A model generated the notes under the pieces. That model ran no database searches and was not told the origin of the DNA. It saw only the letters and a program-made list of their open reading frames with translations. A stretch of DNA of 36,989 nt, taken from NCBI GenBank assembly GCA_026984375.1, contig JALSSF010000179.1, positions 1 through 36,989 of the forward strand, read 5' to 3'. The position numbers and the translations under genes are program-made. This DNA comes from Methylothermaceae bacterium (GTDB lineage: Bacteria; Pseudomonadota; Gammaproteobacteria; Methylococcales; Methylothermaceae). Of this stretch, positions 1 through 7,174 are shown in pieces (the stretch's first letter is position 1; each line of letters begins with the position of its first letter).

Positions 1-93
1 CTTGGCGTGGCGACGGTGCTGATCCTCATCGTGGTGCCGGTGCTCTACGCGCTTTTCTTCAACATCCGCGAAGATAGCGGGGAATCGGCATGA
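1..93 (+). CDS. RND efflux permease, C-terminal end (partial)
   Basis: The reading frame is open from base 1 and ends in TGA at 91-93. The 30 visible residues are a hydrophobic helix (VATVLILIVVPVLYALFF) and a short charged tail, which is the typical last membrane segment and cytoplasmic end of an AcrB/HAE1-type inner-membrane permease. The stop overlaps the ATG of the next gene (ATGA), and that gene encodes the outer-membrane partner, which supports the assignment. Only the end is visible, so the substrate subfamily cannot be told. Confidence 0.8.
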   Translation, partial: LGVATVLILIVVPVLYALFFNIREDSGESA

Positions 94-1637
94 GGCGTCC
101 GCGCCTGATCCTCGCGCTGACCGCCGCTCTCGCCGGCTGCGCCGTGGGGCCCGACTACCGCACGCCCCGGGCCCCGGTCGCCGCCGACTGGGTCGGTGCG
201 GCCGATCCGACCCTGAAGCGCACCGAGGTCGATCTGGCCCGTTGGTGGCAGGTGTTCGGCGACCCGGTTCTGAACCGGCTGGTGACCCTGACCCGACACC
301 AAAATCTCAGCCTTCAGGCCGCCGCCATCCGCATTCTCGAAGCCCGGGCCCGGTTGGGTATCGCCTCGGGATCGCTGTATCCTCAGCGGCAACGGCTCAC
401 CGGTGATCTGAGCCGGCAGACGGTCAGCCAGCACGCCCCTAACACCTCGCCGGCGATGGACCGCCATTTCACCACCGCCGGCATCGGTTTCGACGTGGGC
501 TGGGAACTGGACGTGTGGGGCAAGTTCCGCCGCGGGGTGGAGGCAGCGGAAGCCAACCTGGCCGCGGCGGCGGCCGACCGCGACGACCTGCTGGTCTCTC
601 TCACTGCCGAAACCGCCCGCACCTACGTCCTCGTCCGGGCGTTGCAGGCCCGCATCCGGGTCGCCGAGGAGAATCGGGCGATCCAGCGCCGGACCTTGCG
701 GATCGCCGAAGCGCTCTACCGCGGTGGCGCCATCGACGAACTCGATCTCCTCCAAGCACGGAGCCTGCTGCACACCACCGAAGCGTCCATTCCACCGCTG
801 CGGGCCGCCCTCCGCCAGGGCAAGAACGCTCTGGCGGTGTTGGTGGGGCGGCCGCCGGGTGCGGTGGACGCGATCGTGGCCGAACCCCGTCCCATCCCGG
901 CCCCGCCGGTGACGGTGGTGATCGGCGTACCGGCGGATCTGTTGCGGCGTCGTCCCGACGTACGCCGTGCCGAACGGCGCCTGGCGACCCAGAGCGCCTT
1001 GATCGGCGTCGCCGAGGCGGATCTCTATCCCCACTTCTCCCTGCTGGGATCGCTCAACCTGCGCGCCAGCGACGCCGCCCTGACCTTCGCTTCCGGCGGC
1101 GCCAGCAAGCTGGCCGACCTGTTCAGCGCCCGAAGCTTCCAATATTTCGTCGGGCCCAGCCTCAGCTGGGACGTGTTCAACTACGGCCGCCTGCGCAACC
1201 AGGTCCGTGCCGAGGACGCCCGTTTCCAGGCATTGGTCGCCACCTACCGCCAGACCGTCCTGACGGCGGCGCGCGAGGCCGAGGACGCCATCGCCGCTTT
1301 CGTCAACGCCCGGGTGCGCCAAGAAAAACTGCGCCACAGCTACGAGGCGGCGCGGCGTTCGGTGGCCCTCTCCCTGCTCCAATACCGCGAAGGGCTGGTC
1401 GGTTATCAGCGGGTGCTCGACTCCCAGCGCAGCCTGCTGACCACCCAGGACGCCCTGACCCGGGCACGCGGTGACGTCGCCATTCAGTTGGTTCGCCTGT
1501 ACAAGGCGCTGGGCGGGGGCTGGCAGGGTCACGGCCGGGCCATCCCCGAGGCGGTCCGTCGGGAAATGGCGGAGCGGACCGAATGGGGTTCGTGGTTACG
1601 GTTGGAGGACGGGACGGATCCCGATGGGAGCTGGTGA
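90..1637 (+). CDS. RND efflux outer-membrane lipoprotein (NodT/OprM-like)
   Basis: A 515-residue protein of the TolC-like outer-membrane factor family, the exit duct of a tripartite efflux pump. The N-terminus is a lipoprotein signal with lipobox LAGC (Cys about 17), followed by the family-typical VGPDYRTP. Two outer-membrane-efflux repeats follow, about residues 60-250 and 280-470, with the conserved GVPADLLRRRPDVRRAERRL at the start of the second. The length is slightly above the usual 460-500 because of a Trp/charge-rich C-terminal tail. The start ATG overlaps the stop of the upstream permease, so the two are translationally coupled. It could also serve the second RND pump at 30969-35302, which has no duct gene of its own; that is inference. 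Confidence 0.93.
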   Translation: MRRPRLILALTAALAGCAVGPDYRTPRAPVAADWVGAADPTLKRTEVDLARWWQVFGDPVLNRLVTLTRHQNLSLQAAAIRILEARARLGIASGSLYPQRQRLTGDLSRQTVSQHAPNTSPAMDRHFTTAGIGFDVGWELDVWGKFRRGVEAAEANLAAAAADRDDLLVSLTAETARTYVLVRALQARIRVAEENRAIQRRTLRIAEALYRGGAIDELDLLQARSLLHTTEASIPPLRAALRQGKNALAVLVGRPPGAVDAIVAEPRPIPAPPVTVVIGVPADLLRRRPDVRRAERRLATQSALIGVAEADLYPHFSLLGSLNLRASDAALTFASGGASKLADLFSARSFQYFVGPSLSWDVFNYGRLRNQVRAEDARFQALVATYRQTVLTAAREAEDAIAAFVNARVRQEKLRHSYEAARRSVALSLLQYREGLVGYQRVLDSQRSLLTTQDALTRARGDVAIQLVRLYKALGGGWQGHGRAIPEAVRREMAERTEWGSWLRLEDGTDPDGSW

Positions 1638-1647
1638 CGTCGGAGCG

Positions 1648-2151
1648 TCAGGGCAGCAACGGCCGGACGACCGCCGCGAAGGCTTCCTCGTCGAAGGGTC
1701 CGGCACGGCGGAAGACGATGGTACCGTCGCGGTCGATCACCACGGTGTAGGGCAGGACGCCCGGGGTGTCGCCCCATCGGCGCAACAACGCCGTGGCCGT
1801 CGTCACGGGTCCCCGCAGTACGGGAAACGGTAGTTCCAGGGTGCGGGCCACGTTGGCCAGTTTGGCCGGATCGTCGAGGCCGACGCCGATCACCTGGAGA
1901 CCGCGGTCGCCGTAACGGTGCTGCCAGTCCGCCAGGTGCGGCAGTTCCGTCATGCACGGCCCGCACCAGCTGGCCCAGAAGTTGAGCAGGATCACCTGGC
2001 CGTGCCAGTCGTAGAGACGGTGATGGCGGCCCGACAGATCGGGCAGAACCAGCGGCGGCAGATCCCAGGCGTTGGCGGCGGGGGCTGCCGTCGCCGACGC
2101 CGGGGTCAGGAGCGCCGCCGCCAAGATCAGGCTACGGTGCCAGAGCGCCAT
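1648..2151 (-). CDS. TlpA-like periplasmic thiol-disulfide oxidoreductase
   Basis: A 167-residue thioredoxin-fold protein with a cleavable N-terminal signal (about 1-23). It has the active-site motif FWASWCGPCMTELPHL and the cis-proline loop LPYTVVID, as in the TlpA/ResA group. Proteins of this group reduce haem-binding cysteines or copper-site cysteines in the periplasm. It is the last gene of the oxidase operon, and its start overlaps the end of the cytochrome c gene by 20 bases. A role in maturing the CuA site or the c-type cytochromes of this operon is a reasonable inference. It converges on the efflux lipoprotein gene with only 10 bases between the stops; I see no clear terminator there. 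Confidence 0.9.
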   Translation of the reverse strand: MALWHRSLILAAALLTPASATAAPAANAWDLPPLVLPDLSGRHHRLYDWHGQVILLNFWASWCGPCMTELPHLADWQHRYGDRGLQVIGVGLDDPAKLANVARTLELPFPVLRGPVTTATALLRRWGDTPGVLPYTVVIDRDGTIVFRRAGPFDEEAFAAVVRPLLP

Positions 2152-2782
2152 AGTAAGCGGCCAGACCCTCGATTTCCTCGTCGGTGAGCTGCTCGGCGAT
2201 CAGGCGCATGCGGCCGTAGATGTCGTTGTGCCGCTGCCCGGTGCGGTAGGCCTTGAGGGTCTGGGCCAGATAGGCCTGGGACTGGCCGGAGATGCGGGGG
2301 GTATCGATCCGTTCCCCCTGGCCGTGATCCCCGTGGCAGACTCGGCACGGCGGAATGATGCGCTTGCTGTCGCCGTGCTCGATCAGGCGCAGCACCCCGG
2401 CGCTGAGCTTCCCTGCCGCCGCGGCCGGTTTGGCCGGCGGCTGACGGCTGTAGAAGGCGGCCAGGTCGGCCATGTCCTGCTCCGACAGGCCGGCGGCGAA
2501 GCCCTGCATGATCGGGTTCTCCCGGCTGCCGTCCTTGTAGTCGTGCAGCTGGCGGTAGAGGTAGGTCGCCAGCTGGCCGGCGAGATTGGGAAACACCGGA
2601 TTGGCGCTGACGCCCGTTTCACCGTGGCAACTGGCGCAGCGGCCGGCCAGGGCTTTGCCTTTCTCCGGATCGCCGCGCTCCACCTGTTCCAGGGTTTCCT
2701 CGGTCCAGGCGACCTGAGTCGCGGGGCCGGCCTGGGCGGCGGTCATCAGCAGGGCGCTCAGTCCAACGATCCAACACTTCAT
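2132..2782 (-). CDS. dihaem cytochrome c (c4-like)
   Basis: A 216-residue exported protein with a signal peptide of about 18 residues (WIVGLSALLMTAAQA) and two c-type haem sites, CASCH and CRVCH, in two similar domains. This is the organisation and size of cytochrome c4. Cytochromes of this family shuttle electrons in the periplasm to terminal oxidases. Its start lies one base after the stop of the oxidase subunit I gene, so it is most likely the electron donor of the ba3-type oxidase encoded just upstream. Methionines such as those in NPIMQGF and YGRMRL could be the sixth haem ligands. Confidence 0.92.
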   Translation of the reverse strand: MKCWIVGLSALLMTAAQAGPATQVAWTEETLEQVERGDPEKGKALAGRCASCHGETGVSANPVFPNLAGQLATYLYRQLHDYKDGSRENPIMQGFAAGLSEQDMADLAAFYSRQPPAKPAAAAGKLSAGVLRLIEHGDSKRIIPPCRVCHGDHGQGERIDTPRISGQSQAYLAQTLKAYRTGQRHNDIYGRMRLIAEQLTDEEIEGLAAYYGALAP

Positions 2783-2783
2783 G

Positions 2784-4406
2784 TCAGTACCCCCAGGGCA
2801 GCGATTCGTAGGTTTTCAGGAAGAAGAACTGGGCGATGGGCCAGCCGAAACTGATCAGCATCAACACCAGGATTACCAGATTCCAGGTCTTGATGTTTTC
2901 CACCCAGGCGGGCAGTCCTTCAGGGGGGTGGATCGGTTCGGCGTAGGCGATGCCGGTGTCGGTTTCGGGTTCCGGATTTTTCCAGGTGCGCCACAGGATG
3001 ACGCCGAACAGCACCGCCGAGCCCAGCAACACCGCGCCGCCCATGATCATGAACAGCTCGTAGGGCTGCCACGCCAGGGTCAGCAGGCTGTTGTAGGTGA
3101 CTCCGGAGATGCGCCGCGGCTGTCCCAGAAGGCCGAGGACGTGCCAGGGGGTGCTGAGCAGGGTCATGCCCACGAACCAGGTCCACAACTGGATCAGCGC
3201 CAGGGTGTTGGACACCAGCTTCCGCCCGGTGATCTTGGGCCAGAGGTGGTAGGCGATGGCGAAATAGAGGATCACCGTGGTGCCGGCGAAGATCAGATGG
3301 AAGTGGCCGGGCACCCAGGCGGTGTTGTGGATCATGGTGTTGAGGGCATAACTGGCGTTGACGATGCCGCCGAAGCCGCCCAGGATCAGCATCAGCAACG
3401 CCAGGATGGCCGCCAGCACCATGGGGTTGCGCCAGGGGAGGGTACCGATCCAGCCGAACAGACCCTTGCCGCCGTTGAGGCGGCCGGCGATCTCCATCGA
3501 CGCCAGCACGGTGAAACCGGTCACCAGGGTCGGTACCGCCACCAGGAAGGTGCCGACGCCGTGCCACAGCTTCCAGCCGGCACCCTGCTCCGGATCCACG
3601 TACAGGTGGTGGAAGCCGATCGGCAGGCTGAAGATCAACAGCCCCAGGAAGGCGAACTTAGCCATCTCCTCGCTGAACAGATAACCGCCGGCCTCCCGGG
3701 GGACGAAGCAATAGAGGGCGATGTAGGCCGGAATCAGCCAGAAATAGACGATCGGATGCAGCGTCCAGGCGAACAGGGTGCGGGCCAGGCCGGGATCGAG
3801 GGTGTCGTTCCAGCCCAGGGCCCAGGGAATCAGCTGGAACACCACCTCCAGCGCCACCCCAGCGCTGGTCCACAGCCACAGCAGGGCGTTGGCGACGGTG
3901 GCGTACATCGCCAGGGGCAGCGTCCTGCCGGGATTGTCCCGGTGCCACTGCACCGCCATCACCACCATGATGGCGCACCAGACCCAAGAGCCGACCACCA
4001 ACAGGGCGGCGCCGATGTAGAACAGGGCGTGGGCCTGGATTGGCGGATAGAAGGTGTAGAGCACTGAAGCCTTGCCGGTCAGCAGGGGAATGGCCGCCAG
4101 TACGGTGCCGATCAAGCTGACGAAGAAGCCGGCCCAGGCCAGCCCCGGCTGCCACAGGGGGCGCTTCAGGCTGGTGGTGGCGGTCAGATAGCCGAAGCCC
4201 ATGATGAAGAAGGTGGTGAGGACGTAGGCCATCAGCACCCCGTGGGTGCTGACCGAGGCGAAGTATCCCTTGGGGGATTCCAGGAAATCGAACAGGCCGC
4301 TGCGTTCCACCACCTGATAGAAGCCCAGGAAAGAGGCAAACAGGAAGGCGGCGAAGGCGACCGTCCAGTTCCACAGGGCCAGTCGGCGGCTTTGATGGTC
4401 GTTCAT
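2784..4406 (-). CDS. cbaA: ba3-type cytochrome c oxidase subunit I
   Basis: A 540-residue polytopic membrane protein of the haem-copper oxidase superfamily, B (ba3) family. It holds the low-spin haem and the haem-CuB centre that reduces O2 to water. Ligand motifs visible in order are VSTHGVLMAYV (low-spin haem His), WTLHPIVYFWLIPAY (CuB His and the cross-linked Tyr), GFHHLYVDP (CuB His pair) and HNTAWVPGHFHL (haem ligands). The segment RLNGGKGLFGWIGTLPW and the PGHFH region closely follow the Thermus ba3 enzyme, whose subunit I is of similar length (about 560). It lacks the acidic residue patterns of the A-family D channel, as expected for B-type enzymes. Its start overlaps subunit II by 4 bases. 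Operon order is IIa, II, I, cytochrome c, TlpA. Confidence 0.95.
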   Translation of the reverse strand: MNDHQSRRLALWNWTVAFAAFLFASFLGFYQVVERSGLFDFLESPKGYFASVSTHGVLMAYVLTTFFIMGFGYLTATTSLKRPLWQPGLAWAGFFVSLIGTVLAAIPLLTGKASVLYTFYPPIQAHALFYIGAALLVVGSWVWCAIMVVMAVQWHRDNPGRTLPLAMYATVANALLWLWTSAGVALEVVFQLIPWALGWNDTLDPGLARTLFAWTLHPIVYFWLIPAYIALYCFVPREAGGYLFSEEMAKFAFLGLLIFSLPIGFHHLYVDPEQGAGWKLWHGVGTFLVAVPTLVTGFTVLASMEIAGRLNGGKGLFGWIGTLPWRNPMVLAAILALLMLILGGFGGIVNASYALNTMIHNTAWVPGHFHLIFAGTTVILYFAIAYHLWPKITGRKLVSNTLALIQLWTWFVGMTLLSTPWHVLGLLGQPRRISGVTYNSLLTLAWQPYELFMIMGGAVLLGSAVLFGVILWRTWKNPEPETDTGIAYAEPIHPPEGLPAWVENIKTWNLVILVLMLISFGWPIAQFFFLKTYESLPWGY

Positions 4407-4921
4407 GATTCACCTCCCTTGGAAGCATGTTCGCGTTCCCAGGTCTGCTTGGCCACCACCGTGACCTTGCTCCACATGTAGTCGTGGCCCAGACCGCAAT
4501 ATTCGTTGCACAGCATCGGATAGTCGCCGGGTTTGGGGAAAGTGGTGGTGACCTCGGACACATAGCCGGGCACCACCATCGTGCTCATGTTGGTCATGGG
4601 CATGTGGACGCCGTGGAGCACGTCGATACTGGCCCAACGGAAGGTGATGGGGGTGTCGGCGGGAATGGTGATGTGGCGGGGAAAGAAGCCGTAGCGCCCG
4701 GCCACCATGATGACCTTGATGCTGCCGTCGGGCTGGATGTGAACCCCCAGGTTGTCCTCGGCGAACTCCTCGCTCAGGTGCAGCCGGGCCGAATCGATGG
4801 TCTCGACGTTACTGGGAGGTTTGATCCCCAGGGCCAGGGAGAGGAAGATCGAACCCAGAAACAGAACGACCATCCCGAGGGCGACGTACAGCCATTTCTT
4901 CTCCAACGGATCGATGTGCAT
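4403..4921 (-). CDS. cbaB: ba3-type cytochrome c oxidase subunit II (CuA)
   Basis: A 172-residue subunit with one N-terminal membrane helix (about 10-32) and a periplasmic cupredoxin domain. The full dinuclear CuA set is present: His in DVLHGVHM, then LCNEYCGLGHDYM, giving Cys, Glu, Cys, His and Met ligands. This is the short subunit II typical of ba3 oxidases (Thermus CbaB is about 168 residues) and lacks the second helix of A-type subunit II. It accepts electrons from a c-type cytochrome, probably the product of the gene at 2132-2782. The end overlaps the start of subunit I by 4 bases and the start is 8 bases after the stop of subunit IIa. Confidence 0.95.
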   Translation of the reverse strand: MHIDPLEKKWLYVALGMVVLFLGSIFLSLALGIKPPSNVETIDSARLHLSEEFAEDNLGVHIQPDGSIKVIMVAGRYGFFPRHITIPADTPITFRWASIDVLHGVHMPMTNMSTMVVPGYVSEVTTTFPKPGDYPMLCNEYCGLGHDYMWSKVTVVAKQTWEREHASKGGES

Positions 4922-4929
4922 GGCTCACC

Positions 4930-5079
4930 TCACTGGACCGCGCCGCGGGGGATGAAGACACCGTAATATAGGAACAGCCAGGCTGCCGCCATGCCCGCCG
5001 CGACGATGAGCATGAGCGCCCAGGTGCCTTTGGGTGGGGATTCGAGTATCCGGCGTTTTTCTTCTTCAGGCAAAGACAT
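4930..5079 (-). CDS. ba3-type oxidase subunit IIa (small membrane subunit)
   Basis: A 49-codon gene, below the ORF-track cut-off. The translation begins MSLPEEEKRRILESPPKGTW, continues as a single membrane helix (ALMLIVAAGMAAAWLFLYYGVF) and ends IPRGAVQ. In ba3 oxidases a one-helix peptide (IIa, cbaD in Thermus) replaces the missing first helix of subunit II and is encoded next to it; this one is immediately upstream of subunit II. The ribosome site GGAGGAGG sits 6 bases before the ATG and is the strongest in this operon, fitting the role of first gene. Assignment rests on size, helix and position. Confidence 0.85.
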   Translation of the reverse strand: MSLPEEEKRRILESPPKGTWALMLIVAAGMAAAWLFLYYGVFIPRGAVQ

Positions 5080-5110
5080 GGCGGGACCTCCTCCGATTCG
5101 TGAGCATTAG

Positions 5111-5133
5111 AGTCTGCTAAAAAATAGCAGACT
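5111..5133. promoter_or_regulatory. perfect 9-bp inverted repeat between oxidase and hydrogenase operons
   Basis: AGTCTGCTA, five A residues, then TAGCAGACT: both arms match without mismatch. It lies 32 bases upstream of the first oxidase gene (minus) and 72 bases upstream of hoxU (plus). On the plus strand it directly abuts a consensus-like TTGACA (5133-5138), although a good -10 at normal spacing is not evident. On the minus strand a TATAAT (plus 5166-5171) lies upstream of the repeat, with only a weak -35. The site could be an operator for a dimeric regulator controlling one or both operons, or a leader hairpin of the oxidase transcript. The regulator is unknown. Confidence 0.6.
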
Positions 5134-5204
5134 TGACAAGTTTTCGTGAAAAAATTTTCGTAACCATTATAGTAGTTGAGGGTCGATCGAATCGGAGCAG
5201 GGCC

Positions 5205-5927
5205 ATGGCCAGCTTCATCTTGGACGGCCGGGAAATCTCCTTTCGGCCCGGCCAGACCATCATCCAGGCGGCATTGGCTGCTGGAGTCTACATTCCCCAT
5301 CTGTGTTGGCATCCCCGGTTTCCTCCCCACGGCAGCTGCAAGCTGTGCACCGTCAAGGTCAACGGCCGGCTGTGTTCGGCCTGCACCTTTCCCGCCGCCG
5401 AGGGCCAGGAGGTGGTGTCCGGGTCCGATGAACTGCGCCGCCTGCGCCGGCGCCTGACCCAGATGCTGTTCGTGGAGGGCAATCATTTCTGCCCCTCGTG
5501 CGAGAAGAGCGGCCAGTGCGAGCTCCAGGCGATGGGCTATCACCTCGGGATGACCGACAGCCATTATCCCCATTTCTACCCGCGCCGCGACCTCGACGCC
5601 AGCCACCCGCAGGTGCTGCTCGACCGCGACCGCTGCATCTTCTGCGAACTGTGCGTGCGTGCCAGCCGCGCCGAGGGCAAGAACGTCTTCGAGCTGGCCG
5701 GCCGCGGCGTCCATACCCGCCTGGTGGTCAACTCTCCCAGCGGCAGATTGGGTGACAGTGCGCTGGAGGCCGGCGATCTGGCCGCCCGCATCTGTCCGGT
5801 GGGGGCGATCGTCCTCCGCGACACCGCCTTCCGGGTGCCGATCGGCCAGCGCAAATACGATCACCGGACCATCGCCGAGGTCAGCATCGAGGAAGAGAGG
5901 CCGTTGCTGGGGGAGGGGGATGGCTGA
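5205..5927 (+). CDS. hoxU: NAD-reducing hydrogenase diaphorase subunit HoxU
   Basis: A 240-residue iron-sulfur protein, the usual HoxU length. The N-terminal plant-type [2Fe-2S] domain has Cys 34, 45, 48 and 60 (IPHLCWHP, GSCKLCTV, CSACTF). The NuoG-like His-Cys3 cluster motif is NHFCPSCEKSGQC. A C-terminal ferredoxin part has DRCIFCELCVRA and RICPVGAI. It passes electrons between the hydrogenase module (HoxYH) and the flavin/NAD subunit HoxF. The ORF track starts at TTG 5133, but the ATG at 5205 is preferred: it has GGAGCAGG just before it and begins exactly at the conserved fold (MASFILDGREI). The end overlaps the next gene by 8 bases. No hoxF or hoxE is present upstream, where an oxidase operon is transcribed the other way. 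Confidence 0.93.
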   Translation: MASFILDGREISFRPGQTIIQAALAAGVYIPHLCWHPRFPPHGSCKLCTVKVNGRLCSACTFPAAEGQEVVSGSDELRRLRRRLTQMLFVEGNHFCPSCEKSGQCELQAMGYHLGMTDSHYPHFYPRRDLDASHPQVLLDRDRCIFCELCVRASRAEGKNVFELAGRGVHTRLVVNSPSGRLGDSALEAGDLAARICPVGAIVLRDTAFRVPIGQRKYDHRTIAEVSIEEERPLLGEGDG

Positions 5928-6315
5928 ATCCCGCTGGCGCCAACGAATGGAAAGCTTCGCCCGTGCCATGGCGCAGCTGCGGGAGGCCTGCCGGCGAGAG
6001 CGCTACAGCGAACTGGAACGGGCCGGCCTGATTCAGATGTTCGAGTTTTCCCTGGAATTAGCCTGGAAGACCCTGAAGGACTGGCTTTCGGAGGAAGGTT
6101 ATGCGGTGGCTACGCCGCGTGAGACGATTCGCCAAGCGTTCGAGGCCGGCCTGTTGCCGGAAACGGATGCAGGGGTGCTGTTGGAGGCTTTGAGACAACG
6201 CAATCTGCTGGCGCATACCTACCGGGAAGAACTGGCACGGGAAGCCGTCGAACTGATCAGAAAACGCTACTTTCCGGTATTGCAACGGGTGTTGGGGCGA
6301 TTGGAGACGAAATGA
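5920..6315 (+). CDS. HEPN-domain protein, HI0074 family (nucleotidyltransferase partner)
   Basis: A 131-residue all-helical protein of the HEPN group, matching the HI0074 'nucleotidyltransferase substrate-binding' family (MFEFSLELAWKTLKDWL, TPRETIRQAFEAGLL). Near the C-terminus it carries RNLLAHTY, the R-x4-H-x-Y motif found in HEPN RNase toxins of HepT/MntA-type systems, where the Tyr is AMPylated by the partner. The start ATG lies inside the end of hoxU (8-base overlap) and the stop overlaps the next gene by 4 bases, so it is embedded in the hydrogenase operon. The ORF-track start at 5659 lies in another frame within hoxU and is rejected. Whether it is an active toxin or an accessory protein here cannot be told from sequence. 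Confidence 0.88.
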   Translation: MAESRWRQRMESFARAMAQLREACRRERYSELERAGLIQMFEFSLELAWKTLKDWLSEEGYAVATPRETIRQAFEAGLLPETDAGVLLEALRQRNLLAHTYREELAREAVELIRKRYFPVLQRVLGRLETK

Positions 6316-6638
6316 CGGGTGCTGAAGTGAAACCGGAATATCGTCGCCGCATCGTTGAAATCTTGGCGGCCCATCCCAAGGTGGAACGGGTGGTTCTGTT
6401 CGGGTCCCGCGCCTGGGGGCGGCCGAAGCCGGCTTCGGACATCGATTTGGCCTTGTACGGCAGAAATCTGACTTTGGCCGATGTGGCCGCGTTGCAGGCT
6501 GAGCTGGAAGAAACCGACATCCCGCAACGGATCGATCTGGTGCTTGCCGGAGATATCGCAGACCCGAATCTGCGCCGTCGTATCGAAAACGAGGGGATCG
6601 AATGGTTCCGGCGTGTCCGGGCGGAGGCGGTCTCTTGA
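6312..6638 (+). CDS. MNT-domain nucleotidyltransferase (HI0073/MntA family)
   Basis: A 108-residue minimal nucleotidyltransferase. The active-site signature GSRAWGRPKPASDID fits GS-x10-D-x-D, giving two of the metal-binding acids; a third may be the Asp in RIDLVL. In HEPN/MNT pairs this protein is the antitoxin that transfers AMP to a Tyr of the HEPN toxin. It directly follows the HEPN gene with an ATGA overlap, and its own TGA overlaps the TTG start of hoxY, so it is fully integrated in the hox operon. HI0073/HI0074 relatives are very often found as such pairs; location between hoxU and hoxY is the unusual point. Confidence 0.88.
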   Translation: MTGAEVKPEYRRRIVEILAAHPKVERVVLFGSRAWGRPKPASDIDLALYGRNLTLADVAALQAELEETDIPQRIDLVLAGDIADPNLRRRIENEGIEWFRRVRAEAVS

Positions 6639-7174
6639 AGCCCAGGATCCGCATCGCCACCACCTCCCTGGCCGGCTGTTTCGGCTGCCACATGTCACTC
6701 ATGGACATCGACGAACGCCTGCTGGCGCTGGCCGAGATCGCCGATTTCGACCGCTCCCCCCTGAGCGACGTCAAGCGCTGCGAACGGTGCGACATCGGCA
6801 TCGTCGAGGGTGGGGTGTGCAACGCCGAGAACGTCGAGGTGCTGCGCGAGTTCCGCCGCCATTGCAAAATCCTGGTGGCCATCGGCGCTTGTGCCCTCAA
6901 CGGCGGCATTCCGGCGTTGCGCAACCGCTACGATCTGGGCGACTGCCTCGAGGAAGCCTTCCTCACCGGCATCGGCGTCACCGACCCCAAGGTTCCCGGC
7001 GATCCGGAGCTGCCGCTCCTGCTCGACAAGGTCCATCCGATTCACGAGGTGGTGAAGGTGGATTATTCCATCCCCGGCTGTCCCCCCTCGGCCGACACCA
7101 TTTGGACGGTGCTGACCGCCCTGATCGCGGGCAACGAACCGCAACTGTCCGGTGAGTCGATTCGCTATGACTGA
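6635..7174 (+). CDS. hoxY: NAD-reducing hydrogenase small subunit HoxY
   Basis: A 179-residue small subunit of group 3d-type [NiFe] hydrogenase. The N-terminal GCFGCHMSLMDIDERLL gives two Cys of the proximal [4Fe-4S] cluster; the others are in IGACALNGG and PGCPPSADTIW. The FDIGLIEGGV-like element appears here as CDIGIVEGGVCN. The chosen start is TTG at 6635 (MKPRIRIATTSLAGC), which overlaps the MNT stop and has GGAGG 7 bases upstream. An in-frame ATG at 6602 would add 11 residues not expected in the family. The end overlaps hoxH by 8 bases. The protein works in the cytoplasm with HoxH. Confidence 0.93.
   Translation: MKPRIRIATTSLAGCFGCHMSLMDIDERLLALAEIADFDRSPLSDVKRCERCDIGIVEGGVCNAENVEVLREFRRHCKILVAIGACALNGGIPALRNRYDLGDCLEEAFLTGIGVTDPKVPGDPELPLLLDKVHPIHEVVKVDYSIPGCPPSADTIWTVLTALIAGNEPQLSGESIRYD

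Noticed and set aside
45-1532. 495-aa minus-strand ORF
   Set aside because: Lies opposite the clear efflux lipoprotein gene; composition (Gly, Gln, Arg, Pro rich, no hydrophobic core pattern) is that of a GC shadow.
2781-4067. 428-aa plus-strand ORF
   Set aside because: Antisense to oxidase subunit I; Gln, Gly and His-rich with no domain.
5133-5204. N-terminal extension of HoxU from TTG 5133
   Set aside because: The TTG overlaps the inverted repeat, the added residues are not family-like, and ATG 5205 has a ribosome site.
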